Source of the DNA: Sphingomonas sp. CL5.1
GTDB taxonomy: Bacteria > Pseudomonadota > Alphaproteobacteria > Sphingomonadales > Sphingomonadaceae
Length of the DNA stretch: 64,000 nt
Assembly (NCBI RefSeq): GCF_013344685.1
Contig: NZ_CP050137.1
Span: 3,465,001 to 3,529,000 of the forward strand
Direction: 5' to 3'
Shown: positions 1 to 7,261 of the stretch, one piece after another
How the letters are laid out: each line of letters begins with the position of its first letter
Numbering within the stretch: position 1 is the stretch's first letter
Made by a program: the position numbers and the translations under genes
The notes under the pieces: generated by a model
Told to the model about the DNA's origin: nothing
The model's input: only the letters and a program-made list of their open reading frames with translations
Database searches by the model: none

Positions 1-330
1 TCGAACGCCATGCTGCTGCCCGCCGTCACCGCCTGGTCGGCGCCCGCCGCGCTCCATCGCTACGCCGATTGCGCGCGGGCGATGGAAGTCGCCGACGCGG
101 CCGAAAGCGACCAAACGGCGGTCGCGCGGCTGCTCGATGAGCTGACGGCGCTCAACCGTGACCTGAAAGTGCCGGGGCCGGCGGCATGGGGCATCGAGGG
201 TGCGCGCTGGGATGCGCTCGTCCCGACCATGTGCGCGCAGGCGGCAGCCTCAGGCTCCCCCGCCAACAACCCGCGCGTGCCCGATGCGGAGGAGATGGCG
301 ATGCTCTACGCGCGGGTGTGGGCGGGGTAA
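1..330 (+). CDS. Iron-containing alcohol dehydrogenase, C-terminal part (gene runs off the window start)
   Basis: The frame is open from base 1 and ends at 330, giving 109 C-terminal residues. The sequence SNAMLLPAV near the left edge and the tail SPANNPRVP...EEMAMLYARVW match the C-terminal helical domain of group III (iron-type) alcohol dehydrogenases, where the first motif follows the metal-binding histidines. Family members oxidise alcohols or reduce aldehydes with NAD(P), and maleylacetate reductases belong to the same fold. The Rossmann domain and metal ligands lie outside the window, so substrate class is unknown. It converges with the oxidoreductase at 353-1426 with only about 20 bp between them. 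Confidence 0.75.
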   Translation, partial: SNAMLLPAVTAWSAPAALHRYADCARAMEVADAAESDQTAVARLLDELTALNRDLKVPGPAAWGIEGARWDALVPTMCAQAAASGSPANNPRVPDAEEMAMLYARVWAG

Positions 331-352
331 GCCCCCGCTCCTTCCTTCGGGA

Positions 353-1426
353 TCAAGGCGCCAGCGGCCCATGGTTCATGCGCGGCAGGACGTGCCGGGC
401 GAACAGATCGGCCTCGGCGGCATGCGGATAGCCGGAGAGGATGAAGGCATCGATGCCCATCGCGCGATAGCGATCGAGCTTGGCGAGCACCTGATCCGGA
501 TCGCCGACGATCGCCGCGCCGCAACCCGAGCGGGCACGGCCGACGCCGGTCCAGAGATTGTCCTCGACATAGCCGTCGTCCGAAGCCGCCTCGCGCAGGG
601 CGACCTGCGCGTTGACGCCGAATGACTGCGAATCGAGCGACTTGGCCTTGATCGCCGCGCCCTTTTCGGTGTCGAGCCGCGACAGCAGCCTGTCGGCGGC
701 GGCGCGCGCATCGGCCTCGGTCTCGCGCACGACGACATGCGCGCGATAGCCGAACCTGAGCGTGCGTCCGTAACTCGCGGCGCGCGCGGTCATGTCGGCG
801 ATGATCTCCTTCACCGCCTCCTCGCGATCCGGCCACATCAGGAAAACGTCGCAGCCGCGCGCGGCGGCGTCGCGCGCCGCGGGGGAGAGGCCCCCGAAAT
901 AGAGCGGCGGCGCCTTGCCGGAGACCATGCCGATGCGTGGCGGATCGAGCTTCAGCTTCCAGAATTCGCCGTCATGGTCGAGCGGCTCGCCGTTGAGCAG
1001 GACCTTGAGGATATGCATCGCCTCGACCGTGCGGCGGTAGCGCGATTCGGAGTCCAGCATCTCGCCCGGCATGTCCGACGAGATGATGTTGACCGTCAGC
1101 CGCCCGCCGAGGATGCGGTCGATCGTCGCGATCTGGCGCGCGAGCTGTGGTGGCCAGCTTTCGCCGATGCGCACCGCCATCAGCAGCCGGATGCGCTTCA
1201 CCAACGTCGCGACCGCCGCCGCGAAGGCGGTGGTGTCGATGCCGAGCGCATAGCCGGAGGGCAGCAGGATATTGTCGAACCCGAGCGTGTCCGCCTGCAT
1301 CACGATATCGCGGCAATGCTCCCAGCTCGATTTGAGCAACGGATCATGGACGCCGAGGAATTCGTAATCGTCGTCGCACAACGCCGAAAACCAGCTTACT
1401 TCGCACGGAGTCGTCGCGGCATTCAT
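353..1426 (-). CDS. LLM-class flavin-dependent oxidoreductase (SsuD-like)
   Basis: A 357-residue protein of the luciferase-like monooxygenase superfamily, closest in style to alkanesulfonate monooxygenase SsuD. Supporting stretches are the N-terminal beta strand VSWFSAL, the GFDNILLPSGYALGIDTT segment, RIRLLMAVRIG, GGRLTVNIISSDMPGE, and the late PPLYFGGLSP strand. Such enzymes use FMNH2 supplied by a reductase to oxygenate sulfonates or other small organics. I chose the ATG at 1426 because it overlaps the stop of the aldo/keto reductase (ATGA) and removes a 19-residue unconserved extension. The overlap implies translational coupling. No dedicated flavin reductase is adjacent. The substrate is not predictable. 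Confidence 0.85.
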   Translation of the reverse strand: MNAATTPCEVSWFSALCDDDYEFLGVHDPLLKSSWEHCRDIVMQADTLGFDNILLPSGYALGIDTTAFAAAVATLVKRIRLLMAVRIGESWPPQLARQIATIDRILGGRLTVNIISSDMPGEMLDSESRYRRTVEAMHILKVLLNGEPLDHDGEFWKLKLDPPRIGMVSGKAPPLYFGGLSPAARDAAARGCDVFLMWPDREEAVKEIIADMTARAASYGRTLRFGYRAHVVVRETEADARAAADRLLSRLDTEKGAAIKAKSLDSQSFGVNAQVALREAASDDGYVEDNLWTGVGRARSGCGAAIVGDPDQVLAKLDRYRAMGIDAFILSGYPHAAEADLFARHVLPRMNHGPLAP

Positions 1427-2334
1427 GGCAGTTTCTCCCCCATCGACGTTTGCAGGACGGCATACCATTCGGCGCGCGTCCATCGCGGCGCGAACGCCTG
1501 CGGAATCTCGCGGATGCGCGTGACATTCTGCGTGCCGACGATCGGAATCGGGCGCGCCGGATGCGCCATCACCCAGCTATAGGTGGCGGCGGCGCGCGAG
1601 ACGTCATATTCGCCAGCCTTCGCATCCAGCAGCGAAGCCACGGCGCGCGTGCGCTCATCGGCCGGATCGCCGAGCCGACCGCCGCCCAATGGCGACCAGG
1701 CAAGGAACCCCATCCCGCATTCCATGGATTGATCGAGGATGCCGTCGAACAGCGGATCGAGGTGGAGCGGCGAAAATTCGCTCTGGTGGCTGACCAATGG
1801 CACGGGAAGAAACCTGGCGAGCGCCGCCGTCTGCGACGGCGTGAAATTCGACACGCCGATCGCGCCGATCTTGCCGGCGCGATGCGCATCCTCAAGCGCG
1901 CGCGCGATTTCCTGCGGATGGGTGAGCAGGTCGGGGCGGTGTATCTGCCACAATTCGACATGTTCGGTGCGCAGGCGCCTGAGCGAAATATCGATCGCGG
2001 AGGCGAGATAGGCGGCGCTGCTGTCATAGGGAACGCCGAGAATGATCCCGCCCTTGGTCGCGAGCACCATCCTCTCGCGCAATTGGGGGGCCTCCGCGAA
2101 GACTTCGCCGAGCAGCGCTTCGGCCGAGCCGAAGCCGCCGGGTGTGTCGCAGCCGTAGATGTCGGCGGTGTCGAACAACGTCACCCCCGCCTCGAAGGCG
2201 GCATCGACACGCGCGCGCGCCGTCGCCACGTCGGCGCCAGCGAAGCGCCACATCCCCCAGGCGATCGGCGAGACCTCATGCCCGGCGAGGGACAGGCTGG
2301 CGGGAGCGGGAAGGTTTTCTGACATCGCTGTCAT
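1423..2334 (-). CDS. Aldo/keto reductase
   Basis: About 303 residues with the full AKR catalytic tetrad: D and Y in FDTADIYG (near residues 55 and 60), K in VLATKGG (near 94) and H in ELWQIHRPD (near 132). The tail PIPIVGTQNVTRIREI is the NADPH-binding segment of YdhF-type AKRs. It would reduce a carbonyl compound with NADPH. ATG codons occur at 2343, 2334 and 2325, and the true start is uncertain. Its start region overlaps a LacI-type operator (2320-2335). It is translationally coupled to the LLM oxidoreductase and follows the MFS gene on the same strand, so it probably belongs to a LacI-controlled uptake and catabolism unit. Confidence 0.88.
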   Translation of the reverse strand: MTAMSENLPAPASLSLAGHEVSPIAWGMWRFAGADVATARARVDAAFEAGVTLFDTADIYGCDTPGGFGSAEALLGEVFAEAPQLRERMVLATKGGIILGVPYDSSAAYLASAIDISLRRLRTEHVELWQIHRPDLLTHPQEIARALEDAHRAGKIGAIGVSNFTPSQTAALARFLPVPLVSHQSEFSPLHLDPLFDGILDQSMECGMGFLAWSPLGGGRLGDPADERTRAVASLLDAKAGEYDVSRAAATYSWVMAHPARPIPIVGTQNVTRIREIPQAFAPRWTRAEWYAVLQTSMGEKLP

Positions 2335-2335
2335 A
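2320..2335. promoter_or_regulatory. LacI-family type operator overlapping the aldo/keto reductase start
   Basis: TGACATCGCTGTCATA is a near-perfect even palindrome around a central CG, typical of LacI/GalR operators. It shares TATGACAGCG (minus-strand reading) with the site at 3664-3679. A lacI gene lies upstream at 3729-4730. Binding is inferred. Confidence 0.55.
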
Positions 2336-2384
2336 TACTCCATGGGATCGAGACTGGGAAGCGGCTTTTCACGGGAGTGGCCGG

Positions 2385-3629
2385 TCAGTGAGCGAAAACA
2401 GGGACGTCGCCGCCGCGATCCTCATCGATCGCGACGATGCGCGGCAGGATGAGATGGATCACCGTCAGCGCGACGAGATAGGTCACGGCGCAGATGAGCA
2501 TCATCGGCATATAGCCGTGTCCGCTATCCAGCGACCAACCCGCGAACTCGATCATCGCCATGCCGGAAAGGTTGCCGGCGAAGGCGCCGATGCCGATCGC
2601 CGAACCGACGATGCGCGCCGGAAACACATCGGTCGTCAGTCCGAACAGATTGGTCGAGAAGCCCTGATGCGCGAACAGCGCGAGGCCGAGGATCAGCGCC
2701 GCCAGCCAGGCGCTGCTCACCCCGATCAGCAGAGGCACGGGCAGGATGAACAGCGCATAGACGAGCATCGTCGTCTTGCGCGCGGCGTTGACGCTCCAGC
2801 CGCGCGCCATCAAGCCGGCCGGCAGGAAGCCGCTGGTGACGCCGCCGATCGCCGCCATGAGATAGACGAACGCCACCGGCAACCCGAGCGTGCCCTGCGT
2901 CAACCCGAAGACGCGATGGAACAGATCGGGCATGAAGAAGAGCAGGAACCACCATACATGATCGGTCAGCGCCTTGCCGGCGATCACCGCCCATTGCCGA
3001 CGATCCGACAGCAGGCTGCTCCACGGAATCCTCGTTTCGGGCGTATCGGCCGCACCCGGCTGCTCCGGGATCCGCACCGCGAACCAGACGACTACCCAGA
3101 CCAGCCCCAGCCCGCCCGCGATCAGAAAGGTCGCCTGCCAACCCCACATCAACGCCATCAGCGGGATCAGCAGCGGCGTCAGGATCGCGCCGATATTCGG
3201 GGCGATCCCGCCAAGGCCGAGGACGATCGAACGCTCCCTGGTGTCGAAATAGGTCGCGGCGGTCTTCAGCGCGGCGGGAGTGCCGATCGATTCCGCCGCG
3301 CCGAGCACCGCGCGCGAGGTGACGAAGCCCGCGACGGTCGTGACGAAGGCATGCGCCATGCCCGCAAGGCTCCATACCCCCACCCCGATCGCGAAACCGA
3401 CGCGCAGGCCGACCTTGTCGATGAACCAGCCGGTGCCGAGAAAGGCGAGCGCCGCCGCGAACTGGAAGGCAGAGGCCATGTGGCTGTAATCGCGGTCGCT
3501 CCAGCCGAACGCGGTTTGCAGGGTCGGCTTCAGCAACGCGAGAATCTGGCGATCGACATAGTTGAGGACGATGGCGACGAACACCAGCCCCACCAGCAGC
3601 CAGCGTCGCTTGTCGGCGATATGAGCCAC
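2385..3629 (-). CDS. MFS transporter, ACS/hexuronate-symporter type
   Basis: A 414-residue integral membrane protein with about 12 hydrophobic segments. The N-terminal VLNYVDRQILALLKPTLQ followed by a Y...AFQFA segment is characteristic of the anion:cation symporter family (ExuT, GudP and relatives), which import sugar acids and other small organic anions with protons. The loop GWFIDKVGLRVG corresponds to the conserved MFS motif between helices 2 and 3. It lies between the lacI gene upstream and the aldo/keto reductase downstream. A LacI-type operator sits at 3664-3679, 35 bp before the ATG. A carboxylated sugar-like or aromatic-acid substrate is an inference from family membership. Confidence 0.88.
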   Translation of the reverse strand: MAHIADKRRWLLVGLVFVAIVLNYVDRQILALLKPTLQTAFGWSDRDYSHMASAFQFAAALAFLGTGWFIDKVGLRVGFAIGVGVWSLAGMAHAFVTTVAGFVTSRAVLGAAESIGTPAALKTAATYFDTRERSIVLGLGGIAPNIGAILTPLLIPLMALMWGWQATFLIAGGLGLVWVVVWFAVRIPEQPGAADTPETRIPWSSLLSDRRQWAVIAGKALTDHVWWFLLFFMPDLFHRVFGLTQGTLGLPVAFVYLMAAIGGVTSGFLPAGLMARGWSVNAARKTTMLVYALFILPVPLLIGVSSAWLAALILGLALFAHQGFSTNLFGLTTDVFPARIVGSAIGIGAFAGNLSGMAMIEFAGWSLDSGHGYMPMMLICAVTYLVALTVIHLILPRIVAIDEDRGGDVPVFAH

Positions 3630-3663
3630 CCCGCTCTCCTCGAATCCCTATGTCTTGCCCGAT

Positions 3664-3679
3664 GAGATAACGCTGTCAT
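3664..3679. promoter_or_regulatory. LacI-family type operator upstream of the MFS gene
   Basis: GAGATAACGCTGTCAT contains the imperfect palindrome GATAAC/GCTGTC with a central CG. On the minus strand it reads TATGACAGCG at its left, the same core as the site at the aldo/keto reductase start. It lies 35-50 bp upstream of the MFS ATG and about 50 bp downstream of the lacI stop codon, fitting repression of the transporter. Confidence 0.55.
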
Positions 3680-3728
3680 ATCCGATTGGACAGCGATTTT
3701 CTTTTCGTTGCCATCGGAAGTGGCCGGA

Positions 3729-4730
3729 TCAGCGCAGGGGCGCCGTCGAGCCGCGCACGATCAGTTCGTGCGGAAGCTGGCGCCGCTCGATCCGCTCATC
3801 GAATGCCAGCAGCAGGTCGGCGGCGGCATAGCCAAGATCGCGGATCGGCTGACGGATCGTCGTGAGCGCCGGCCACACGACCTGCGCGAGATCGGTGTCG
3901 TCGAACCCGGCAACCGACAATTGCTCCGGCACCGCAATCCCCATGCGATGCGCGGCGGCGAGCACGCCCGCCGCCATCTCGTCGCTGCTCGCGAAGATCG
4001 CGGTCGGCGGCTCTTCGAGCGCCAGCAGCGCCTCCGCCGCCGCCGCGCCGGACTGGAAATCGAAATGGCCGGGGAAGACGAGCGCGGCGTCGAAACCGAT
4101 GCCCGCGCGCTGCAATGCCTGTCGATAGCCGGTCAGGCGCTGGCCGCTGGCGAAATAATTGGCATGGCCGGTGACGAGCGCGATGCGGCGATGGCCGAGC
4201 GAGATCAGATAGGCGGTCATGTCGTCGGCCGCCTGCACATTGTCGATATACACCGCCGACGTCGCCGTCAGATCGGTCCCCGGCTGGACGCGCACGACCG
4301 GGATCTTGCGCCGGAACAGCTCGGCCAGAGCGGTGCCGACATCGGTCACCGGCGGGGTCATGATGATGCCGTCGAGTTGCGCCTGGTCGATCAGCGCCCC
4401 GATATCGTCGACGAGACCGGGCGAATTGATGTCGCACGGCTGAATGATCATGCGGAAACTGGCCTCGCGGCAGCGCTGCCCCACACCGGCCTGCATGTTG
4501 AAGATATAATATGGGCTGGGGTTGTCGTGGATCAGCCCGATCTGGAACGATCGCCGCCCCGCCAGCGTGCGCGCGGCGAGGCTGGGGTGATAGTTGAGCC
4601 GCGCCACCGCTTCCTCGACGCGGCGCCGCATGTCGTCGCTGACATACCGCTCCTTGTTGAGCACGCGCGACACCGTCTTGATCGACACCCCCGCCACGCG
4701 CGAGACATCCTTGATCGTCGATCGGGTCAT
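3729..4730 (-). CDS. LacI/GalR-family transcriptional regulator
   Basis: A 333-residue repressor-type protein. Residues 3-50 form the LacI DNA-binding domain (STIKDVSRVAGVSIKTVSRV followed by the hinge helix LNYHPSLAARTLAG). The rest is a periplasmic-binding-protein-like effector domain, with conserved IFASSDEMAAGVL and LSVAGFDDTDLA segments near the C-terminus. These proteins bind palindromes with a central CG and release on binding a sugar or related metabolite. Two such palindromes, at 3664 and 2320, sit before the MFS and aldo/keto reductase genes downstream. The effector is unknown. Confidence 0.93.
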   Translation of the reverse strand: MTRSTIKDVSRVAGVSIKTVSRVLNKERYVSDDMRRRVEEAVARLNYHPSLAARTLAGRRSFQIGLIHDNPSPYYIFNMQAGVGQRCREASFRMIIQPCDINSPGLVDDIGALIDQAQLDGIIMTPPVTDVGTALAELFRRKIPVVRVQPGTDLTATSAVYIDNVQAADDMTAYLISLGHRRIALVTGHANYFASGQRLTGYRQALQRAGIGFDAALVFPGHFDFQSGAAAAEALLALEEPPTAIFASSDEMAAGVLAAAHRMGIAVPEQLSVAGFDDTDLAQVVWPALTTIRQPIRDLGYAAADLLLAFDERIERRQLPHELIVRGSTAPLR

Positions 4731-4965
4731 GCGCGGTTATGCTCCGTGATGCGAACCTCGAACAGCCGTCCATCGTTGCGGCGCGGCCGACGTATAGATT
4801 GCATGACGGGTGTGTCGAGCCGCCATTCCCGCTATCGCGGCGATGGCGCTCCCGGACCGGCGACGCGCGCGCGATCGCCGGGCGGCGGCGCGCCTCACAA
4901 CCACCCGGCGATCCGATCCGCGCGCGTTCCGCCGGCGCTGACGCTGGACCGACATCATCGCCCGC

Positions 4966-5724
4966 TCAGATCGTCGTGAATCCTCCGTCGACGACGAATT
5001 CCGCGCCCGTCACGTAAGAGGCTTCGTCGCTGGCGAGGAACAGGACGACGTTCGCCACCTCCTCCGGCCGGCCGACGCGGCCCAGCGGGACCTTGGCGAG
5101 GATATGCGGCAGCACCGCCTCATCCGACACCAGATAGTCGCTTTGCGGCGTATGGATGATGCCGGGATGCACCGAGTTGACGCGGATGTTGCGGCTCGCG
5201 AAATCCGCCGCCGCCGCCTTGGTCAGCAGCCGGTTCGCCCCTTTCGACGGCGAATAGGCCGGGTGCAGGTTGGGGAAGGCGATCAGCCCGGCGATCGATG
5301 ACATGTTGACGATCGCGCCACCGCCCGCGCGCTCCATATGCGGCGTCACCGCCTTGATGCCGAGGAACTGGCTGTTGAGATTGAGGTTGACGATCGCATT
5401 GAAACTTTCGAGCGTCGCCTGTTCCCAGGTGTCGGGCTCGCCGGGCAGGCCGGCGTTGTTCACCAGGATATCGATCCGCCCATGATCGCGGACCACCGCC
5501 TCGACGACGCCGGCCCATTGCGCCGCATCGGTGACATCGAGCGTCGCGGACGTCACCGGCCGCCCCTCGGCCTTCAAGGCGCCGGCCAGCGCCGCCACCG
5601 CTTCGCCGCGAATGTCGGTGGCGATCACCGTCGCGCCTTCGTGGGCGAAGCGGCGCGCGGCCGCCGCGCCCATGCCGCTCGCCGCGCCGGTGATGATCGC
5701 CACTTTTCCCTGAAGCCTGCCCAT
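4966..5724 (-). CDS. SDR-family oxidoreductase
   Basis: A 252-residue classical short-chain dehydrogenase. The N-terminal GAASGMGAAAARRF is the TGxxxGxG dinucleotide site. The sequence VNNAGLPGEPD holds NNAG, NMSSIAGLI holds the catalytic Ser, and AYSPSKGA the YxxxK. The tail EASYVTGAEFVVDGGFTTI is the usual SDR ending. It would interconvert a secondary alcohol and ketone with NAD(P). I took the ATG at 5724, preceded by GGAGAAGG, instead of an upstream start that adds 42 unconserved residues. A perfect 20-bp palindrome (5778-5797) lies 53 bp upstream and is shared with other operons in the window, suggesting co-regulation with the Rieske and aldehyde dehydrogenase genes. Confidence 0.9.
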   Translation of the reverse strand: MGRLQGKVAIITGAASGMGAAAARRFAHEGATVIATDIRGEAVAALAGALKAEGRPVTSATLDVTDAAQWAGVVEAVVRDHGRIDILVNNAGLPGEPDTWEQATLESFNAIVNLNLNSQFLGIKAVTPHMERAGGGAIVNMSSIAGLIAFPNLHPAYSPSKGANRLLTKAAAADFASRNIRVNSVHPGIIHTPQSDYLVSDEAVLPHILAKVPLGRVGRPEEVANVVLFLASDEASYVTGAEFVVDGGFTTI

Positions 5725-5777
5725 CCTGCCTTCTCCTTCATGCGCCCTTCTGGCTAGCGGGGGCGTCAGGAGAGGAA

Positions 5778-5797
5778 TGCCCCCATCAATGGGGGCA
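5778..5797. promoter_or_regulatory. GC-rich palindromic operator, copy a (perfect)
   Basis: TGCCCCCATCAATGGGGGCA is a perfect 9-bp inverted repeat with a 2-bp centre. It lies 53 bp upstream of the SDR start at 5724. Related 20-mers occur at 13239, 26110, 30421 and 30457, all in promoter regions. No T-run follows on either strand and it lies before a gene, so an operator is more likely than a terminator. Confidence 0.6.
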
Positions 5798-5821
5798 CGA
5801 TTCCGAGAGATTTCCGGCGTT

Positions 5822-6175
5822 TCAGCCGCACTTGTCCGCCACCGCCTCACGCCGGTCGGTCAATTCCTCGAAGAAGCAGACGAAACGATCCTCCGCCAGC
5901 GCATCGCTGATCGGCATCGCCGCCGTGCCGGCCGTCGCCTTGAGCGCGGCAACCAGCCCTTCCAGATCGTCGGTCTCGCAATCATAGATCGCGAGATATT
6001 CCCACGGGAAAGGCCCGTCGCCACGCTGCGCCTCGGTCCGCGCGAAGCGCTGCCCGCCGACGACGCCGGGGAGTTTCAGGACGTCCGGGATATGGACGTC
6101 GGTGTACCAGCGGTTGAACTCCTCGCCCCGCCCCTCGACGGCATTGGTCATCACCATCAGCTTGCAGCGCCGCAT
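5822..6175 (-). CDS. Small DUF4286-like protein
   Basis: 117 residues. The opening KLMVMTNAVEGRGEEFNRWYTDVHIPDVLKLPGVVGGQRF is the pattern of the DUF4286/EthD-like ferredoxin-fold proteins (NxxxGxExxFNxWYxxxHxPDxLxxPG). Related small dimeric alpha/beta-barrel proteins occur in catabolic clusters, but the reaction is generally unproven. The ATG at 6175 is chosen because residues upstream of it are low-complexity arginine-rich shadow sequence. It follows the LysR gene by 11 bp on the same strand and precedes palindrome copy a, so it may be cotranscribed with lysR. Confidence 0.75.
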   Translation of the reverse strand: MRRCKLMVMTNAVEGRGEEFNRWYTDVHIPDVLKLPGVVGGQRFARTEAQRGDGPFPWEYLAIYDCETDDLEGLVAALKATAGTAAMPISDALAEDRFVCFFEELTDRREAVADKCG

Positions 6176-6186
6176 CGCCCGCCGCC

Positions 6187-7155
6187 TTACTCGCCGACGG
6201 CGAGCGCGTGCTGATCGCGCCCGTCCTCGGTATATGCGGCCCGCCCGGTGAGCTGCCGCATCAGCAACTCGGCGGCGGAGGACAATGGCTTGCCGGCCGG
6301 CGTCGCAATCTCGAACTGGCGCACAGCCCATGGCTCGGCGATCGCCACTGTCGCGATCCGCTCGAAATCCTCGATCGAAAGCATGCACTCGGGCTGGATC
6401 GTCACGCCGAGGCCGAACTCGACCAGGCTGCGCGCCGCCTCGACGCTGCTGACGTTATAGGCCGGCTCCAGCTCCCGCCCCAATGCGCGGGTCGCCTCGC
6501 GCAGCCGCTGCATCAGCGACGTATCGGGATGGATTCCGATCAGCTTCTCCTCCAGCAGATCGTCCAGCGTGACGCTGCTCTTCTCGGAAAAGGCATGGCC
6601 GATCGGATAGACCGCGACCAACTTGTCCGATCGATAGGGAATGGTGGTCAGCCCGCTACGATCGACATCATGCAGCGAGATGAATACCGCGATGTCGACC
6701 TCCCCGTTGCGCACCGCGCGCAGGTTCGCGGGATTGAAGCCCTCCTGGATATCGACGTCGATGAACGGGAAGTTGCGCTTGAACTCGCCGAGTTCGCGCG
6801 CGATGTGCTGGATGATGATCGCCGGCGTCGCGCCCACGCGCACATGGCCGCGCTCGCCGGTGGAGAATTCGCTCAACTCGCGCCGCGCATCCTCCAGGCT
6901 GCTGAACATCTGCTTCAGGCGATGCGCCAGCACCTGCCCGGCGTGGCTGGGCACCACGCCCTTCGGATTGCGTTCGAGCAACTTGATGCCGACGGTTTCC
7001 TCAAGATCGTGAATGCGCTTGGTCGCGGCGGAGGCGGCGATGTTCTCCAGCGCGGCAGCGCGCCCGATCTGGCGTTCTTCAATGGCCGCGAGGAACAGAC
7101 GCAGGGTAAGCAAATCCACCTTGCGGATGAGCATGTGGACGCTCACTCCGTTCAC
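6187..7155 (-). CDS. LysR-family transcriptional regulator
   Basis: About 322 residues. The N-terminal winged helix-turn-helix covers roughly residues 8-70 (VDLLTLRLFLAAIEERQIGR... ATKRIHDLEETVGIKLLERN), followed by a substrate-binding domain (residues 95-300). I prefer the GTG at 7155, which has GGAGAGG seven bases upstream; an ATG at 7134 is the alternative. It sits between the TonB receptor (7262-9715) and the DUF4286 gene, all on one strand. It is clearly paralogous to the LysR at 18231-19229, sharing the unusual N-terminus LIRxxDLxTLRLF and GQIGRAAAxENIA-type text. A weak GC-rich inverted repeat lies at about 7205-7223. Confidence 0.9.
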   Translation of the reverse strand: MNGVSVHMLIRKVDLLTLRLFLAAIEERQIGRAAALENIAASAATKRIHDLEETVGIKLLERNPKGVVPSHAGQVLAHRLKQMFSSLEDARRELSEFSTGERGHVRVGATPAIIIQHIARELGEFKRNFPFIDVDIQEGFNPANLRAVRNGEVDIAVFISLHDVDRSGLTTIPYRSDKLVAVYPIGHAFSEKSSVTLDDLLEEKLIGIHPDTSLMQRLREATRALGRELEPAYNVSSVEAARSLVEFGLGVTIQPECMLSIEDFERIATVAIAEPWAVRQFEIATPAGKPLSSAAELLMRQLTGRAAYTEDGRDQHALAVGE

Positions 7156-7261
7156 GTCGCCGCCTCTCCTTTTGTAATGTTTGAAGTCGACGATCACATT
7201 ACGTTCTCCCCCCATAGGGGTCAACGGCTCCGCCGGGCCACGCCCGGCGGAAACCGCACGG

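Noticed and set aside
2142..3665. A 507-codon plus-strand frame opposite the MFS gene.
   Set aside because: Its Arg/His/Gln-rich composition and the conserved membrane protein on the other strand show it is a shadow.
7205..7223. A GC-rich inverted repeat near the LysR start as a sixth copy of the shared palindrome.
   Set aside because: The right half is shifted by one base relative to the other copies and the left arm differs, so it is too weak to count.
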